A stretch of 7,345 nt of DNA, taken from assembly GCA_964546995.1 (NCBI GenBank), contig CAZJKO010000045.1:1-7345 (forward strand), in the 5' to 3' direction. Within the stretch, counting starts at the first letter, position 1; the number at the start of each line of letters is the position of its first letter. Made by a program: the position numbers and the translations under genes. The notes under the pieces were generated by a model, which worked only from the letters and a program-made list of their open reading frames with translations, did no database searches and was not told the origin of the DNA. Shown one piece after another: positions 1-5,889 of this stretch. This DNA comes from CAZJKO01 sp964546995 (GTDB taxonomy: Bacteria; Bacillota_I; Bacilli_A; RF39; UBA660).

Positions 1-8
1 TTACACAA

Positions 9-38
9 CAAAAAATCAATTCCATTTCTAGAATTGAT
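9..38 (-). terminator. Rho-independent terminator of ssrA
   Basis: On the minus strand an 8-bp perfect stem, ATCAATTC (38-31) with GAATTGAT (22-15), closes an 8-nt loop and is followed by a run of about six T. It lies about 46 bp beyond the encoded CCA end of tmRNA and is the only terminator-like structure downstream, so it most likely ends the ssrA transcript. The 39-84 spacer is a 3' trailer that would be trimmed to the mature end; I see nothing else in it. The stem is AT-rich and therefore moderate in strength. Confidence 0.85.
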
Positions 39-84
39 ATTTATCATTAAGCTCTAACTATAAAAGTTCGAGCAGATTCTTCTC

Positions 85-427
85 TGGTGGAGATGAGGAG
101 AATCGAACTCCTGTCCGAAAAAGGCAATACATAAACTTCTACAAGTTTAGTTAACTATCACATTTCATAAAAATCTACGCTAGTTAACCAACAAAGATTT
201 TTACTAGTCTAGTAAGATTCATTTTTCACCCTAGACAAGTGAAAAATATATCCTATATAAATGAGCCCCAATTTATTTCTATAGGAAAAAATAAGTGGAG
301 CGCTTCTACATTAATTAAGCAAAAGCTAATTGATTTCTGTTTCCAGTTATATTTAAAGTTGCATGTAACGATTGCCATCGACTTGCCATTTATGCTTAAC
401 CAATCCCGTCGAAACCAAGTCATCCCC
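85..427 (-). ncRNA. ssrA: Transfer-messenger RNA (tmRNA, 10Sa RNA)
   Basis: tmRNA rescues ribosomes stalled on broken mRNA. It enters as alanyl-tmRNA bound to SmpB, then supplies a short reading frame that tags the unfinished protein for proteolysis. The mature RNA is about 343 nt. The 5' end GGGGATG (427-421) pairs over 7 bp, with one G-U, to CATCTCC near the 3' end, leaving A plus an encoded CCA at 85. The T-arm segment GGACAGGAGTTCGATTCTCC is classic. Near the 5' end is the conserved TTGGTTTCGACGGG element. The tag frame follows AAATATAACT, as in Bacillus. Further inward there are AT-rich complementary arms (CTTATTT with AAATAAA; AAAAATC with GATTTTT; AAACTT with AAGTTT) that fit the helices and pseudoknots of a one-piece tmRNA. 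It has its own promoter and terminator and lies just downstream of the operon holding smpB and rnr. Both ends are fixed by acceptor pairing, so confidence is high. Confidence 0.98.
315..344 (-). other. tmRNA proteolysis-tag reading frame
   Basis: Directly after AAATATAACT the frame starts at a GGA resume codon and reads G-N-R-N-Q-L-A-F-A, then TAA; a second in-frame TAG follows two codons later. With the alanine carried by tmRNA the tag would be AGNRNQLAFA, 10 residues. The resume codon is placed by analogy with the Bacillus subtilis tmRNA, where the same AAATATAACT precedes GGC. The C-terminus LAFA differs from the usual (A)LAA of most bacteria and resembles the AFA ending of mycoplasma tags. 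Confidence 0.9.
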
Positions 428-435
428 ATGGGGAG

Positions 436-464
436 ATTATACCACATAAGAAAACGAAATTCAA
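436..464 (-). promoter_or_regulatory. ssrA promoter (SigA type)
   Basis: On the minus strand TTGAAT (464-459), a 17-bp spacer and TATAAT (441-436), with an extended -10 TG one base upstream (TGGTATAAT), form a near-consensus housekeeping promoter. Initiation 6-8 bases beyond the -10 falls at or 1-2 bases before the mature tmRNA 5' end at 427, so little or no 5' leader is predicted. It sits between the mgtC stop (469) and ssrA. This gives ssrA independent transcription on top of any read-through from the operon. Confidence 0.88.
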
Positions 465-468
465 TAAA

Positions 469-1176
469 TTAGTTATCTTCCTCTTCGCCAATTTGTTCCA
501 AATTTGCATGTTTTTCAAAGCCGATCGACACCACACCAGGTTCAACGCCAATTCGATTTACAAGTGATTCTACTAAATCAGATGCCGTAGAAGAAACCTC
601 AATATCGACTTCGATATTCGTATAATCTTTATCCACTTCTTTACTATCCATATGCCGAAGAGTCATATCATGTGCATTGATCTTTTGCATAAGTAAACTG
701 CGAATAATAATCTCTTTTCCCGTCTTACACCGAATTTTAATCAAATAATGTGAATCATTTTCTTCCTTTTGTGAACGACTAATGCGATTAGATAAAAACC
801 GTAATACGATATTCGAAAGAAGAATACAAACTGTACCGACAATCGCCTCAAAAAGAAACCCGAAAGCGCAAAGTGTCCCAACCGCAGCACTACACCATAA
901 TGTTGCAGCAGTATTGAGTCCCCGCACATGAGTACCATCACGCAAAATAACACCAGCACCTAAAAAACCAATACCAGAAACGACCTGTGCTGCCACTCGC
1001 GTAGTATTCACATCCCCTGCCAAACAACTAGTAAACACAAAAAGAAACGAACCGAGACAGACGAGTGCCGTCGTCCGAAGACCAATAGCTCGCCGTCTCC
1101 ACTGCCGTTCTAATCCAATCAAACTTCCTAAAACAAAGCAAACGCCAAGCCGTATTAAAAACGTAACATAATCCAT
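469..1176 (-). CDS. MgtC/SapB family membrane protein
   Basis: Predicted inner-membrane protein of 235 aa. It has an MgtC/SapB N-terminal domain of about four or five membrane helices (roughly residues 3-20, 33-53, 62-78, 87-105 and 107-128) and a soluble C-terminal region (about 140-222) that fits the ACT-like domain of longer family members. Family hallmarks are visible: GLERQ at 21-25, GLRT at 32-35, and the glycine-rich GIGFLGAGVILRDG stretch at 68-81 followed by VRGLNTAATLW. In Salmonella, MgtC supports growth in low Mg2+ and in macrophages, but the role of the wider SapB group is not settled, so no substrate is assigned. The start is chosen from AAAGGAG at 1190-1184. Two tandem ATG codons follow (1179 and 1176), and the second has the better 7-nt spacing. 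A longer frame back to 1224 overlaps smpB and has no ribosome site. It is the last protein gene of the rnr operon, and no terminator separates it from ssrA. The acidic end (EEEDN) is unremarkable. Confidence 0.92.
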   Translation of the reverse strand: MDYVTFLIRLGVCFVLGSLIGLERQWRRRAIGLRTTALVCLGSFLFVFTSCLAGDVNTTRVAAQVVSGIGFLGAGVILRDGTHVRGLNTAATLWCSAAVGTLCAFGFLFEAIVGTVCILLSNIVLRFLSNRISRSQKEENDSHYLIKIRCKTGKEIIIRSLLMQKINAHDMTLRHMDSKEVDKDYTNIEVDIEVSSTASDLVESLVNRIGVEPGVVSIGFEKHANLEQIGEEEDN

Positions 1177-1195
1177 CATTTTTCTCCTTTTAAAA

Positions 1196-1636
1196 TTATA
1201 AATGCGGTTTGTGAACTTTTTCAAGTTGACGTTTAATATCTCGCTCTTTAATCGATTCTCGCTTGTCGTAATTTTTCTTACCCTTACATATACCTAGTAA
1301 CACTTTTGCTCGATTGCGAACAAAATAAATCTTTAATGGAACCAACGTAAACCCTTGAAGTTTCACTTTATCCTCGAGTTTCAAAATTTCCTTTCGATGA
1401 AGCAGCAACTTTCTCGTTCGCTCTTCCTGATGATTAAACATATTTCCTTCGTGATAGATACCAATAAACATATTCAAAAGATATACCTCTCCCTGACGGA
1501 TAATCGCATAACTATCTTTAATCTGACAATCGCCATTTCGAATCGATTTAATCTCTGTCCCAGTCAAAACAAGACCACACTCTACTGTATCTTCAATAAA
1601 ATAATCATGTCTTGCACGACGATTCACAATTTCCAT
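1196..1636 (-). CDS. smpB: SsrA-binding protein SmpB
   Basis: SmpB binds the tRNA-like domain of tmRNA, stands in for the missing anticodon stem in the decoding centre, and is essential for trans-translation. The 146-aa protein matches the family end to end: NRRARHDYFIEDT at 5-17, GLVLTGTEIKSIRNG at 21-35, KDSYA at 40-44, FNHQEERTRKLLLHRKEI at 67-84, GFTLVPLKIYF at 95-105, and KGKKNYDKRESIKERD at 118-133. The basic C-terminal tail (about 124-146), which in characterised SmpB enters the mRNA channel, is present and a little short. The start has AAGGTGA four bases upstream; this site overlaps the TAA stop of the capA-like gene (TAAGGTGA), and the gap is 9 bp, so translational coupling is likely. 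Its partners rnr and ssrA flank it, each separated by one extra gene. Confidence 0.98.
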   Translation of the reverse strand: MEIVNRRARHDYFIEDTVECGLVLTGTEIKSIRNGDCQIKDSYAIIRQGEVYLLNMFIGIYHEGNMFNHQEERTRKLLLHRKEILKLEDKVKLQGFTLVPLKIYFVRNRAKVLLGICKGKKNYDKRESIKERDIKRQLEKVHKPHL

Positions 1637-1645
1637 ACTGTCACC

Positions 1646-2818
1646 TTATTCTAATCCAACTTTGGTAATCCATTCATTGTTTCCTACTACAATATTCATA
1701 TATGTTTCATAATGATTTCTATAACCCGGTAAAATACTATCATTCAATTCTTTATATGGATAAATCTTAAAACCAGTAACACTACCAGCACGATAGTAAG
1801 TATAGACAAGTTCCGCAGTTACATTTTCAAGCGAAACTGTCGTTACATCGTTTTCTACAACTTTTTTAACAGTAACAGAAGCCATAAGACCAGTTAACTG
1901 ATTCGTAGTCTCCTGTGCAGAAAGAAAGTTTCCAAGCGAATAGATGACGAGGGTATCATCGATCATCTCAATAGGTTCGATAACATGAGGATGAGATCCG
2001 ATAATAATATCGACTCCTAACCCTGCTAAATAGGAAGCTGTTTCTCTTTGTTCATCCGAAACGCCATTCGAATATTCTGTTCCCCAGTGCATAGCTACCA
2101 TAACAACATCAACTTGATCGCGCACTTTCGAAATATCTTCTTTTGCCTGTTCATCAGAATAAATATTCCACAAATAATCTTTTCCTTCTGGCGAAGAAAG
2201 CCCATTCGTCCACATCGTATAAGAGAAAAAGGCATATTTAATTCCATTGATTTCCTGAATTCGTACTTTATTACGTTCTTCGAAAGAAGAATAAGATCCC
2301 GCTGTAAAAGCAAGGTCTTTCTTACTATCCCAATAAGAAATCGAATTCAAAACAGCTTCTTCCCCTCGATCCATCGTATGATTGGTAGAAAGACTAACCA
2401 AATTAAAACCAGCATCCAAAAAGGCATCGCCAACTTCATAAGGAGAATTGAATCGTGGATAATGAGAAAGCCCAAGCTCACTTCCTCCTAAAATAGTTTC
2501 TTGATTGTAATAAGCCAAATCGTACTGGCTAACGATCGGTTTCACTCTATCGAGCATAGGTACAAAATCGTATCCTTGATAATTGGCATTGATCTTTGCA
2601 TCGTAGTAGACTGCCCCATGGATCAAAGCATCACCTACCATCACCAAGGAAAAAGAGGATTCTTCTCTACTAGGCTTTGGGATAGAAGGAGTCGTCTCTT
2701 CTTCTAATGGCACCGCTTGATACTCTTTGAAAAGAAACCACACCCCACCACCAATCAAACTAAGTGCAACAACAATACTAACAATAATACCTATCTTTAC
2801 TTTTTTACTTCGCTTCAT
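1646..2818 (-). CDS. CapA-family (PGA_cap) metallophosphatase-like protein, membrane anchored
   Basis: A 390-aa protein with a basic N-terminus, one membrane helix (about 9-30), a short Pro/Glu-rich linker (35-54) and an extracellular catalytic-type domain of the bacterial capsule synthesis / CapA family (about 56-330). Family motifs resembling the calcineurin-like phosphoesterase fold are intact: GDALIH at 62-67, NQET at 105-108, TNHTMDRG at 145-152, MHWG at 243-246, GSHPHV at 274-279 and YSLGNF at 293-298. Bacillus CapA works in poly-gamma-glutamate capsule export, but no capB, capC or capD is visible here. Many standalone relatives have unknown substrates, so a capsule role is not claimed. 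The start at 2818 has GGAAGG with 6-nt spacing. The 20 extra codons of the longer frame lie inside rnr and lack a ribosome site. Its ATG begins 1 bp after the rnr stop, which indicates tight translational coupling. Confidence 0.92.
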   Translation of the reverse strand: MKRSKKVKIGIIVSIVVALSLIGGGVWFLFKEYQAVPLEEETTPSIPKPSREESSFSLVMVGDALIHGAVYYDAKINANYQGYDFVPMLDRVKPIVSQYDLAYYNQETILGGSELGLSHYPRFNSPYEVGDAFLDAGFNLVSLSTNHTMDRGEEAVLNSISYWDSKKDLAFTAGSYSSFEERNKVRIQEINGIKYAFFSYTMWTNGLSSPEGKDYLWNIYSDEQAKEDISKVRDQVDVVMVAMHWGTEYSNGVSDEQRETASYLAGLGVDIIIGSHPHVIEPIEMIDDTLVIYSLGNFLSAQETTNQLTGLMASVTVKKVVENDVTTVSLENVTAELVYTYYRAGSVTGFKIYPYKELNDSILPGYRNHYETYMNIVVGNNEWITKVGLE

Positions 2819-2819
2819 A

Positions 2820-4922
2820 CTACACCTTCCTAACAATTTCAAAATCGATTTGCTTTTCTTCTTTCGATGCACGAACAACCCGAACGATCACTTCTTCACC
2901 AATCGAATACTTCTTTTTTGTCTTCTCCCCGGTCAAACTAAGTGTTGCTTCATCGTAATGATAAAAATCGTCCATGGAAGCAATAGGCACAAGTCCTTCT
3001 ACCATATTCGGAAGCTCGATAAACATTCCAAAATTAAGGACACTAGAAATCATTCCTTGGAATTCTTCTCCAATGTGATCTTCCATGTACTCAGCCATTT
3101 TCATATCTTCTACTTCTCTTTCACATTCGATCGAAGCTCTCTCTTTGGAAGACGCGTGTTCTGAAACGTAAGGTAGCTTCTCCTCAAAATGACGAACAGT
3201 TTCTTTATGAAGATTAGAATCGAACAAATACGTTCTCAAAAGACGATGAACTGTCGTATCAGGGTACCTTCGAATAGGAGATGTAAAGTGCGTATAACAA
3301 GGACTAGCAAGACCATAGTGACCTATATTTTGCACTTGATAAACCGCTTTTTTCATATTGCGAAGAAGAAGACTAGATAAAATCTTAAATTCCTTTTTAT
3401 CCTGTAAAAAAGTAAGCAATTTCTGCATCGTCTTAGGAGAAGTATCTTTAACATTTAATGGTAACTGGTATCCAAGTGTTCCAAGGAAAGAAAGAAAATC
3501 TCTAATTTTCTCTTCATCTGGATAATCGTGAACACGATAAATAAAAGGAAGTTCCATATAGAAGATGTGCGTTGCAACACATTCGTTGGCAGCAATCATA
3601 AAGTCTTCGATCAATTTTTCCCCTGTTCCACGTTCTCTTAACACAATATCGATAGGATGACATTGATCATCGACCAAAATCTTCGCTTCGTCGACATCGA
3701 AATCCAAGTATCCTCGCTGATCTTTTCTCTTGCGCAAAAGAGACGATAACTCTTCCATCAGATGGAGTTTTTCAACATAATCAGAATACCCTTCAGGAAT
3801 CATTCCTTTCTCTAAAATTGCATTGACATTTTGATAAGTCATCTGAATACGAGAACGAATCACACTTTCAAAGATTTCATAATCGACTTGTTTTCCCGTT
3901 TCATCAAATTCCATAACACAGCTAATTGCAAGACGCAAAACATTCGGATTTAACGAACAAATGCCATTAGACAACTCGTGAGGCAGCATCGGAATAACCC
4001 GGTCTACCAAATAAACACTCGTTCCACGTTCCATAGCATCTTTATCAAGCGCACTGTTCTCCTTGACATAATAACTGACGTCAGCAATATGTACACCCAA
4101 TTTATAGTGACCATTCGACATTTTTTCGATCGAAATAGCGTCATCAATATCTTTTGTATCGTTACCATCGATAGTAAAGATCACTTCATCACGTAAATCG
4201 CGACGCCCCACGATCTCCGATGGTAAAACTTCCTGTGGAATCGAATCAAGTTCTGCTAACGCTTCCTCGCTAAAGGAAGTATCGATGTTATGCTTATAAA
4301 TAATCGATAGAATATCGACACCCGGGTCATCTCGATGCCCTAATATTTCTAACACTTCACCTTGATACCGATTCTTGCTAATCTTATTCGTAAGTTTCAC
4401 CAAAACTTTATGCCCTGAAACCGCATTTCGATTATTCTTCTTAGGAATTTCAACTTCCAAGTTTAGTTTAGAATCATCTAACTTAACATGGCATACACCC
4501 TTTTTATAATAAATTTCCCCCACCAATGTTTCAATCTCTCGTTTAACGATCTTTAATATTCTGCCTTCCATACGATCGACATCTTTTTTAGAAAGAATCT
4601 CGACAAGCACAATATCATCGTGTATTGCACCATTCATATTGCTTTCATGAATGTAGATATCATCGTCCATTCCTTGAACAGAAACAAATCCAAATCCCTT
4701 CTTGTTGGCTCTCATAACTCCTTTTTTCAAATGACTATTCTCAAGAAGCATGTATTTATCTTTGTGAGAATGATAAACGAGACATTCCTTCTCTAATTCA
4801 TTTAAAACGAGAATCAAATCTTTAAGTTCTATCGAAGAAGAAGTTCCTAACTGACTTTCAATCTCAAATAAAGAAAGTGCTTTATCACTTGACTTTAATA
4901 TTTCTAATATTCTATCTTTCAT
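2820..4922 (-). CDS. rnr: Ribonuclease R (3'-5' exoribonuclease, RNB family)
   Basis: RNase R degrades structured RNA processively from the 3' end; known roles are rRNA quality control, tmRNA maturation and removal of non-stop mRNA during trans-translation. Domains in order: N-terminal winged helix (about 1-60); cold-shock domain with KKGFGFVSV at 74-82 and DDIYIHESNMNGA at 87-99; second cold-shock-like segment (about 130-195); RNB catalytic domain (about 239-565); S1 domain (about 617-697, GMISSVLNFGMFIELP). The metal-binding aspartates are present in TIDGNDTKDIDDAI (D252, D258, D260, D261), as is the conserved HFTSPIRRYPD at 545-555. At 700 aa it ends right after S1 and lacks the lysine-rich tail of the E. 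coli and B. subtilis enzymes. The start has AGGTGA four bases upstream of ATG. It is the first gene of the rnr-capA-smpB-mgtC operon, and secG lies upstream as in many Firmicutes. Confidence 0.98.
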   Translation of the reverse strand: MKDRILEILKSSDKALSLFEIESQLGTSSSIELKDLILVLNELEKECLVYHSHKDKYMLLENSHLKKGVMRANKKGFGFVSVQGMDDDIYIHESNMNGAIHDDIVLVEILSKKDVDRMEGRILKIVKREIETLVGEIYYKKGVCHVKLDDSKLNLEVEIPKKNNRNAVSGHKVLVKLTNKISKNRYQGEVLEILGHRDDPGVDILSIIYKHNIDTSFSEEALAELDSIPQEVLPSEIVGRRDLRDEVIFTIDGNDTKDIDDAISIEKMSNGHYKLGVHIADVSYYVKENSALDKDAMERGTSVYLVDRVIPMLPHELSNGICSLNPNVLRLAISCVMEFDETGKQVDYEIFESVIRSRIQMTYQNVNAILEKGMIPEGYSDYVEKLHLMEELSSLLRKRKDQRGYLDFDVDEAKILVDDQCHPIDIVLRERGTGEKLIEDFMIAANECVATHIFYMELPFIYRVHDYPDEEKIRDFLSFLGTLGYQLPLNVKDTSPKTMQKLLTFLQDKKEFKILSSLLLRNMKKAVYQVQNIGHYGLASPCYTHFTSPIRRYPDTTVHRLLRTYLFDSNLHKETVRHFEEKLPYVSEHASSKERASIECEREVEDMKMAEYMEDHIGEEFQGMISSVLNFGMFIELPNMVEGLVPIASMDDFYHYDEATLSLTGEKTKKKYSIGEEVIVRVVRASKEEKQIDFEIVRKV

Positions 4923-4947
4923 ATTATCACCTATTGTATCTAATTCT

Positions 4948-4977
4948 ATTATAAAATAAAAAGGACTATTTTGTTAG
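4948..4977 (-). promoter_or_regulatory. Candidate promoter of the rnr operon
   Basis: TATAAT (4953-4948) lies in the 62-bp secG-rnr gap. The best -35 is CTAACA (4977-4972) at 18 bp, which matches TTGACA at four of six positions. Initiation would fall near 4941, giving a leader of about 20 nt that ends in the AGGTGA ribosome site. The -35 lies in the 5' arm and loop of the secG terminator hairpin and the -10 lies at the end of its T tract. The -10 is convincing, the -35 only fair. Confidence 0.6.
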
Positions 4978-4981
4978 TCCT
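4953..4981 (-). terminator. Rho-independent terminator after secG
   Basis: On the minus strand AGGACTA (4981-4975), a 6-nt loop and TAGTCCT (4968-4962) form a 7-bp stem followed by TTTTATTTT. The stem begins 3-4 bases after the secG TAA stop. It should separate secG transcription from the rnr operon, perhaps incompletely because the stem is short. Confidence 0.82.
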
Positions 4982-4984
4982 AAA

Positions 4985-5200
4985 TTACATAAATGACATG
5001 ACCAAACAGATCACAAAGAAAATCATTCCAAGTCCCATCGTTACTCTACTAATGACAAGTTCTGTACCTCTCTCTTTACGATGACTAAAAAGATCAGAAT
5101 TTCCCCCGGAAATAATTTGTGATGCACTTTCAGCTTTACCACTTTGTAAAAGAACAATTGCAATCAATAAAATCGAAATCACCAATAGTACGGCATCCAT
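4985..5200 (-). CDS. secG: Preprotein translocase subunit SecG
   Basis: SecG is the small subunit of the SecYEG channel that helps SecA-driven export. The 71-aa protein has the expected two membrane helices (about 3-19 and 54-70) joined by the conserved cytoplasmic loop: LLQSGKAES at 17-25, then QIISGGNSDLF at 28-38 and RKERGTELVISRVT at 41-54. These match the family pattern of LQSGKG, ISGG.. and the Arg/Thr start of helix 2. The start at 5200 is fixed by a strong GGAGGG with 7-nt spacing; codons further upstream in the frame lie over the promoter and ribosome site and would be non-coding. It is flanked by its own promoter and terminator, so it is a single-gene unit upstream of rnr, a classic Firmicutes arrangement. 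The carboxylesterase gene found between secG and rnr in Bacillus is absent. Confidence 0.95.
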   Translation of the reverse strand: MDAVLLVISILLIAIVLLQSGKAESASQIISGGNSDLFSHRKERGTELVISRVTMGLGMIFFVICLVMSFM

Positions 5201-5227
5201 GCAAATTCCCTCCATTTCACTAGACAT

Positions 5228-5256
5228 ACTATACCATAAAATAGAAAACAATGCAA
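5228..5256 (-). promoter_or_regulatory. secG promoter (extended -10)
   Basis: TATAGT (5233-5228) with an upstream TGG forms an extended -10, and TTGCAT (5256-5251) stands 17 bp before it. Initiation near 5221 gives a 20-nt leader carrying GGAGGG. The promoter lies just after the terminator of the preceding gene, which supports an independent secG transcript. Confidence 0.75.
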
Positions 5257-5274
5257 ACGTTTCTATCAATAGAA

Positions 5275-5304
5275 GAAAAAAGCACTAATTACTTGATAGT
5301 GCTT
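5275..5304 (-). terminator. Rho-independent terminator overlapping the end of the 196-aa gene
   Basis: AAGCACTA (5304-5297), a 9-nt loop and TAGTGCTT (5287-5280) form an 8-bp stem followed by more T residues. The 5' arm is coding sequence (the Gln-Ala-Leu codons near the C-terminus), and the TAG stop codon is the first three bases of the 3' arm. The hairpin therefore overlaps the gene instead of following it. Confidence 0.85.
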
Positions 5305-5875
5305 GATAAATATTCCGGTTATAATCCAAAATCGATAAATATAATTGATAACGTGTCGATTCAGGTACATGAGAAAACTCAAGTAAAGAAACCAACTTTT
5401 CTTCATCTTTAATAGGATCTTTGCTAGATAAAGAAGAAATCATTTCATAAACTTCTGTAATCATGTTCTTTTCTTCGATTCCAGCGATCGGTTGAGAAGC
5501 TTTTTCTTTTTCTTTTTCTAACAAACGAATAAACGTTTTAACATCTTGTTTTTGATTATCGTAGATAGTAAACGCAAAGCCCTTCTCTTTCATACCTTGT
5601 AACAAATAACAAAGAACACTAATCGATTCTTGTAATTGCTTATTATCGTCACTATCATCTAATATAGAGAAGAACAAATCGTAATCTTCTTGACTCACTT
5701 CAAGCATCGCAAGAAGGAGTTCTACCGTCAAATGATCTTGATCGACAACGACAGAATGAATCTGTTCTAATACTCGATTGGTCAAATCAGAACGAATCTG
5801 TTTTGATTCTTCTTGACGATCTAACTTATCTAACTCTTGTTTAGCTAAATCTAATATGTATTTCTTAGCATCCAT
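5285..5875 (-). CDS. Uncharacterised helical protein (196 aa)
   Basis: I do not recognise this protein. It has no signal peptide, membrane helix or catalytic motif, and looks soluble, mostly alpha-helical and charged (many Glu, Asp, Lys and Gln). Two segments resemble each other: about 53-77 (LLLAMLEVSQEDYDLFFSIL, then Asp-rich) and about 160-188 (LVSLLEF, an Arg, then LSILDYNRN). The second also resembles residues 154-182 of the gene before it. The start is taken as ATG at 5875, with GGTGA five bases upstream. A GTG start at 5887 would have no well-spaced ribosome site. It begins 14 bp after the stop of the 462-aa gene and is probably co-transcribed with it, so a shared task is likely but unknown. 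A terminator overlapping its last codons closes the unit. Confidence 0.8.
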   Translation of the reverse strand: MDAKKYILDLAKQELDKLDRQEESKQIRSDLTNRVLEQIHSVVVDQDHLTVELLLAMLEVSQEDYDLFFSILDDSDDNKQLQESISVLCYLLQGMKEKGFAFTIYDNQKQDVKTFIRLLEKEKEKASQPIAGIEEKNMITEVYEMISSLSSKDPIKDEEKLVSLLEFSHVPESTRYQLYLSILDYNRNIYQALSSN

Positions 5876-5889
5876 CTCTTTCACCACCC

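Noticed and set aside
253..472. Open frames on both strands over the ssrA gene (64 and 77 codons)
   Set aside because: They lie on the tmRNA and its promoter, have no ribosome sites and show no protein-family features. The only translated frame here is the short tag at 315-344.
1177..1224. Longer N-terminus for the MgtC/SapB protein (start at 1224)
   Set aside because: The extra codons overlap the end of smpB and have no ribosome site, while AAAGGAG sits just before the tandem ATG at 1179/1176.
2819..2878. Longer N-terminus for the CapA-like protein (start at 2878)
   Set aside because: It would overlap the end of rnr by about 60 bp without a ribosome site. The 2818 start has GGAAGG at good spacing and gives a normal N-terminal anchor.
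2048..3164. Plus-strand open frames of 145-147 codons opposite capA-like and rnr
   Set aside because: They are antisense to genes with clear family matches, have low-complexity Phe/Ile/Arg/Asn-rich translations and lack ribosome sites.
4927..4943. TACAAT near 4940 as an alternative -10 for rnr
   Set aside because: Its start point would fall inside the ribosome binding site and its -35 is poor; TATAAT at 4953-4948 is better.
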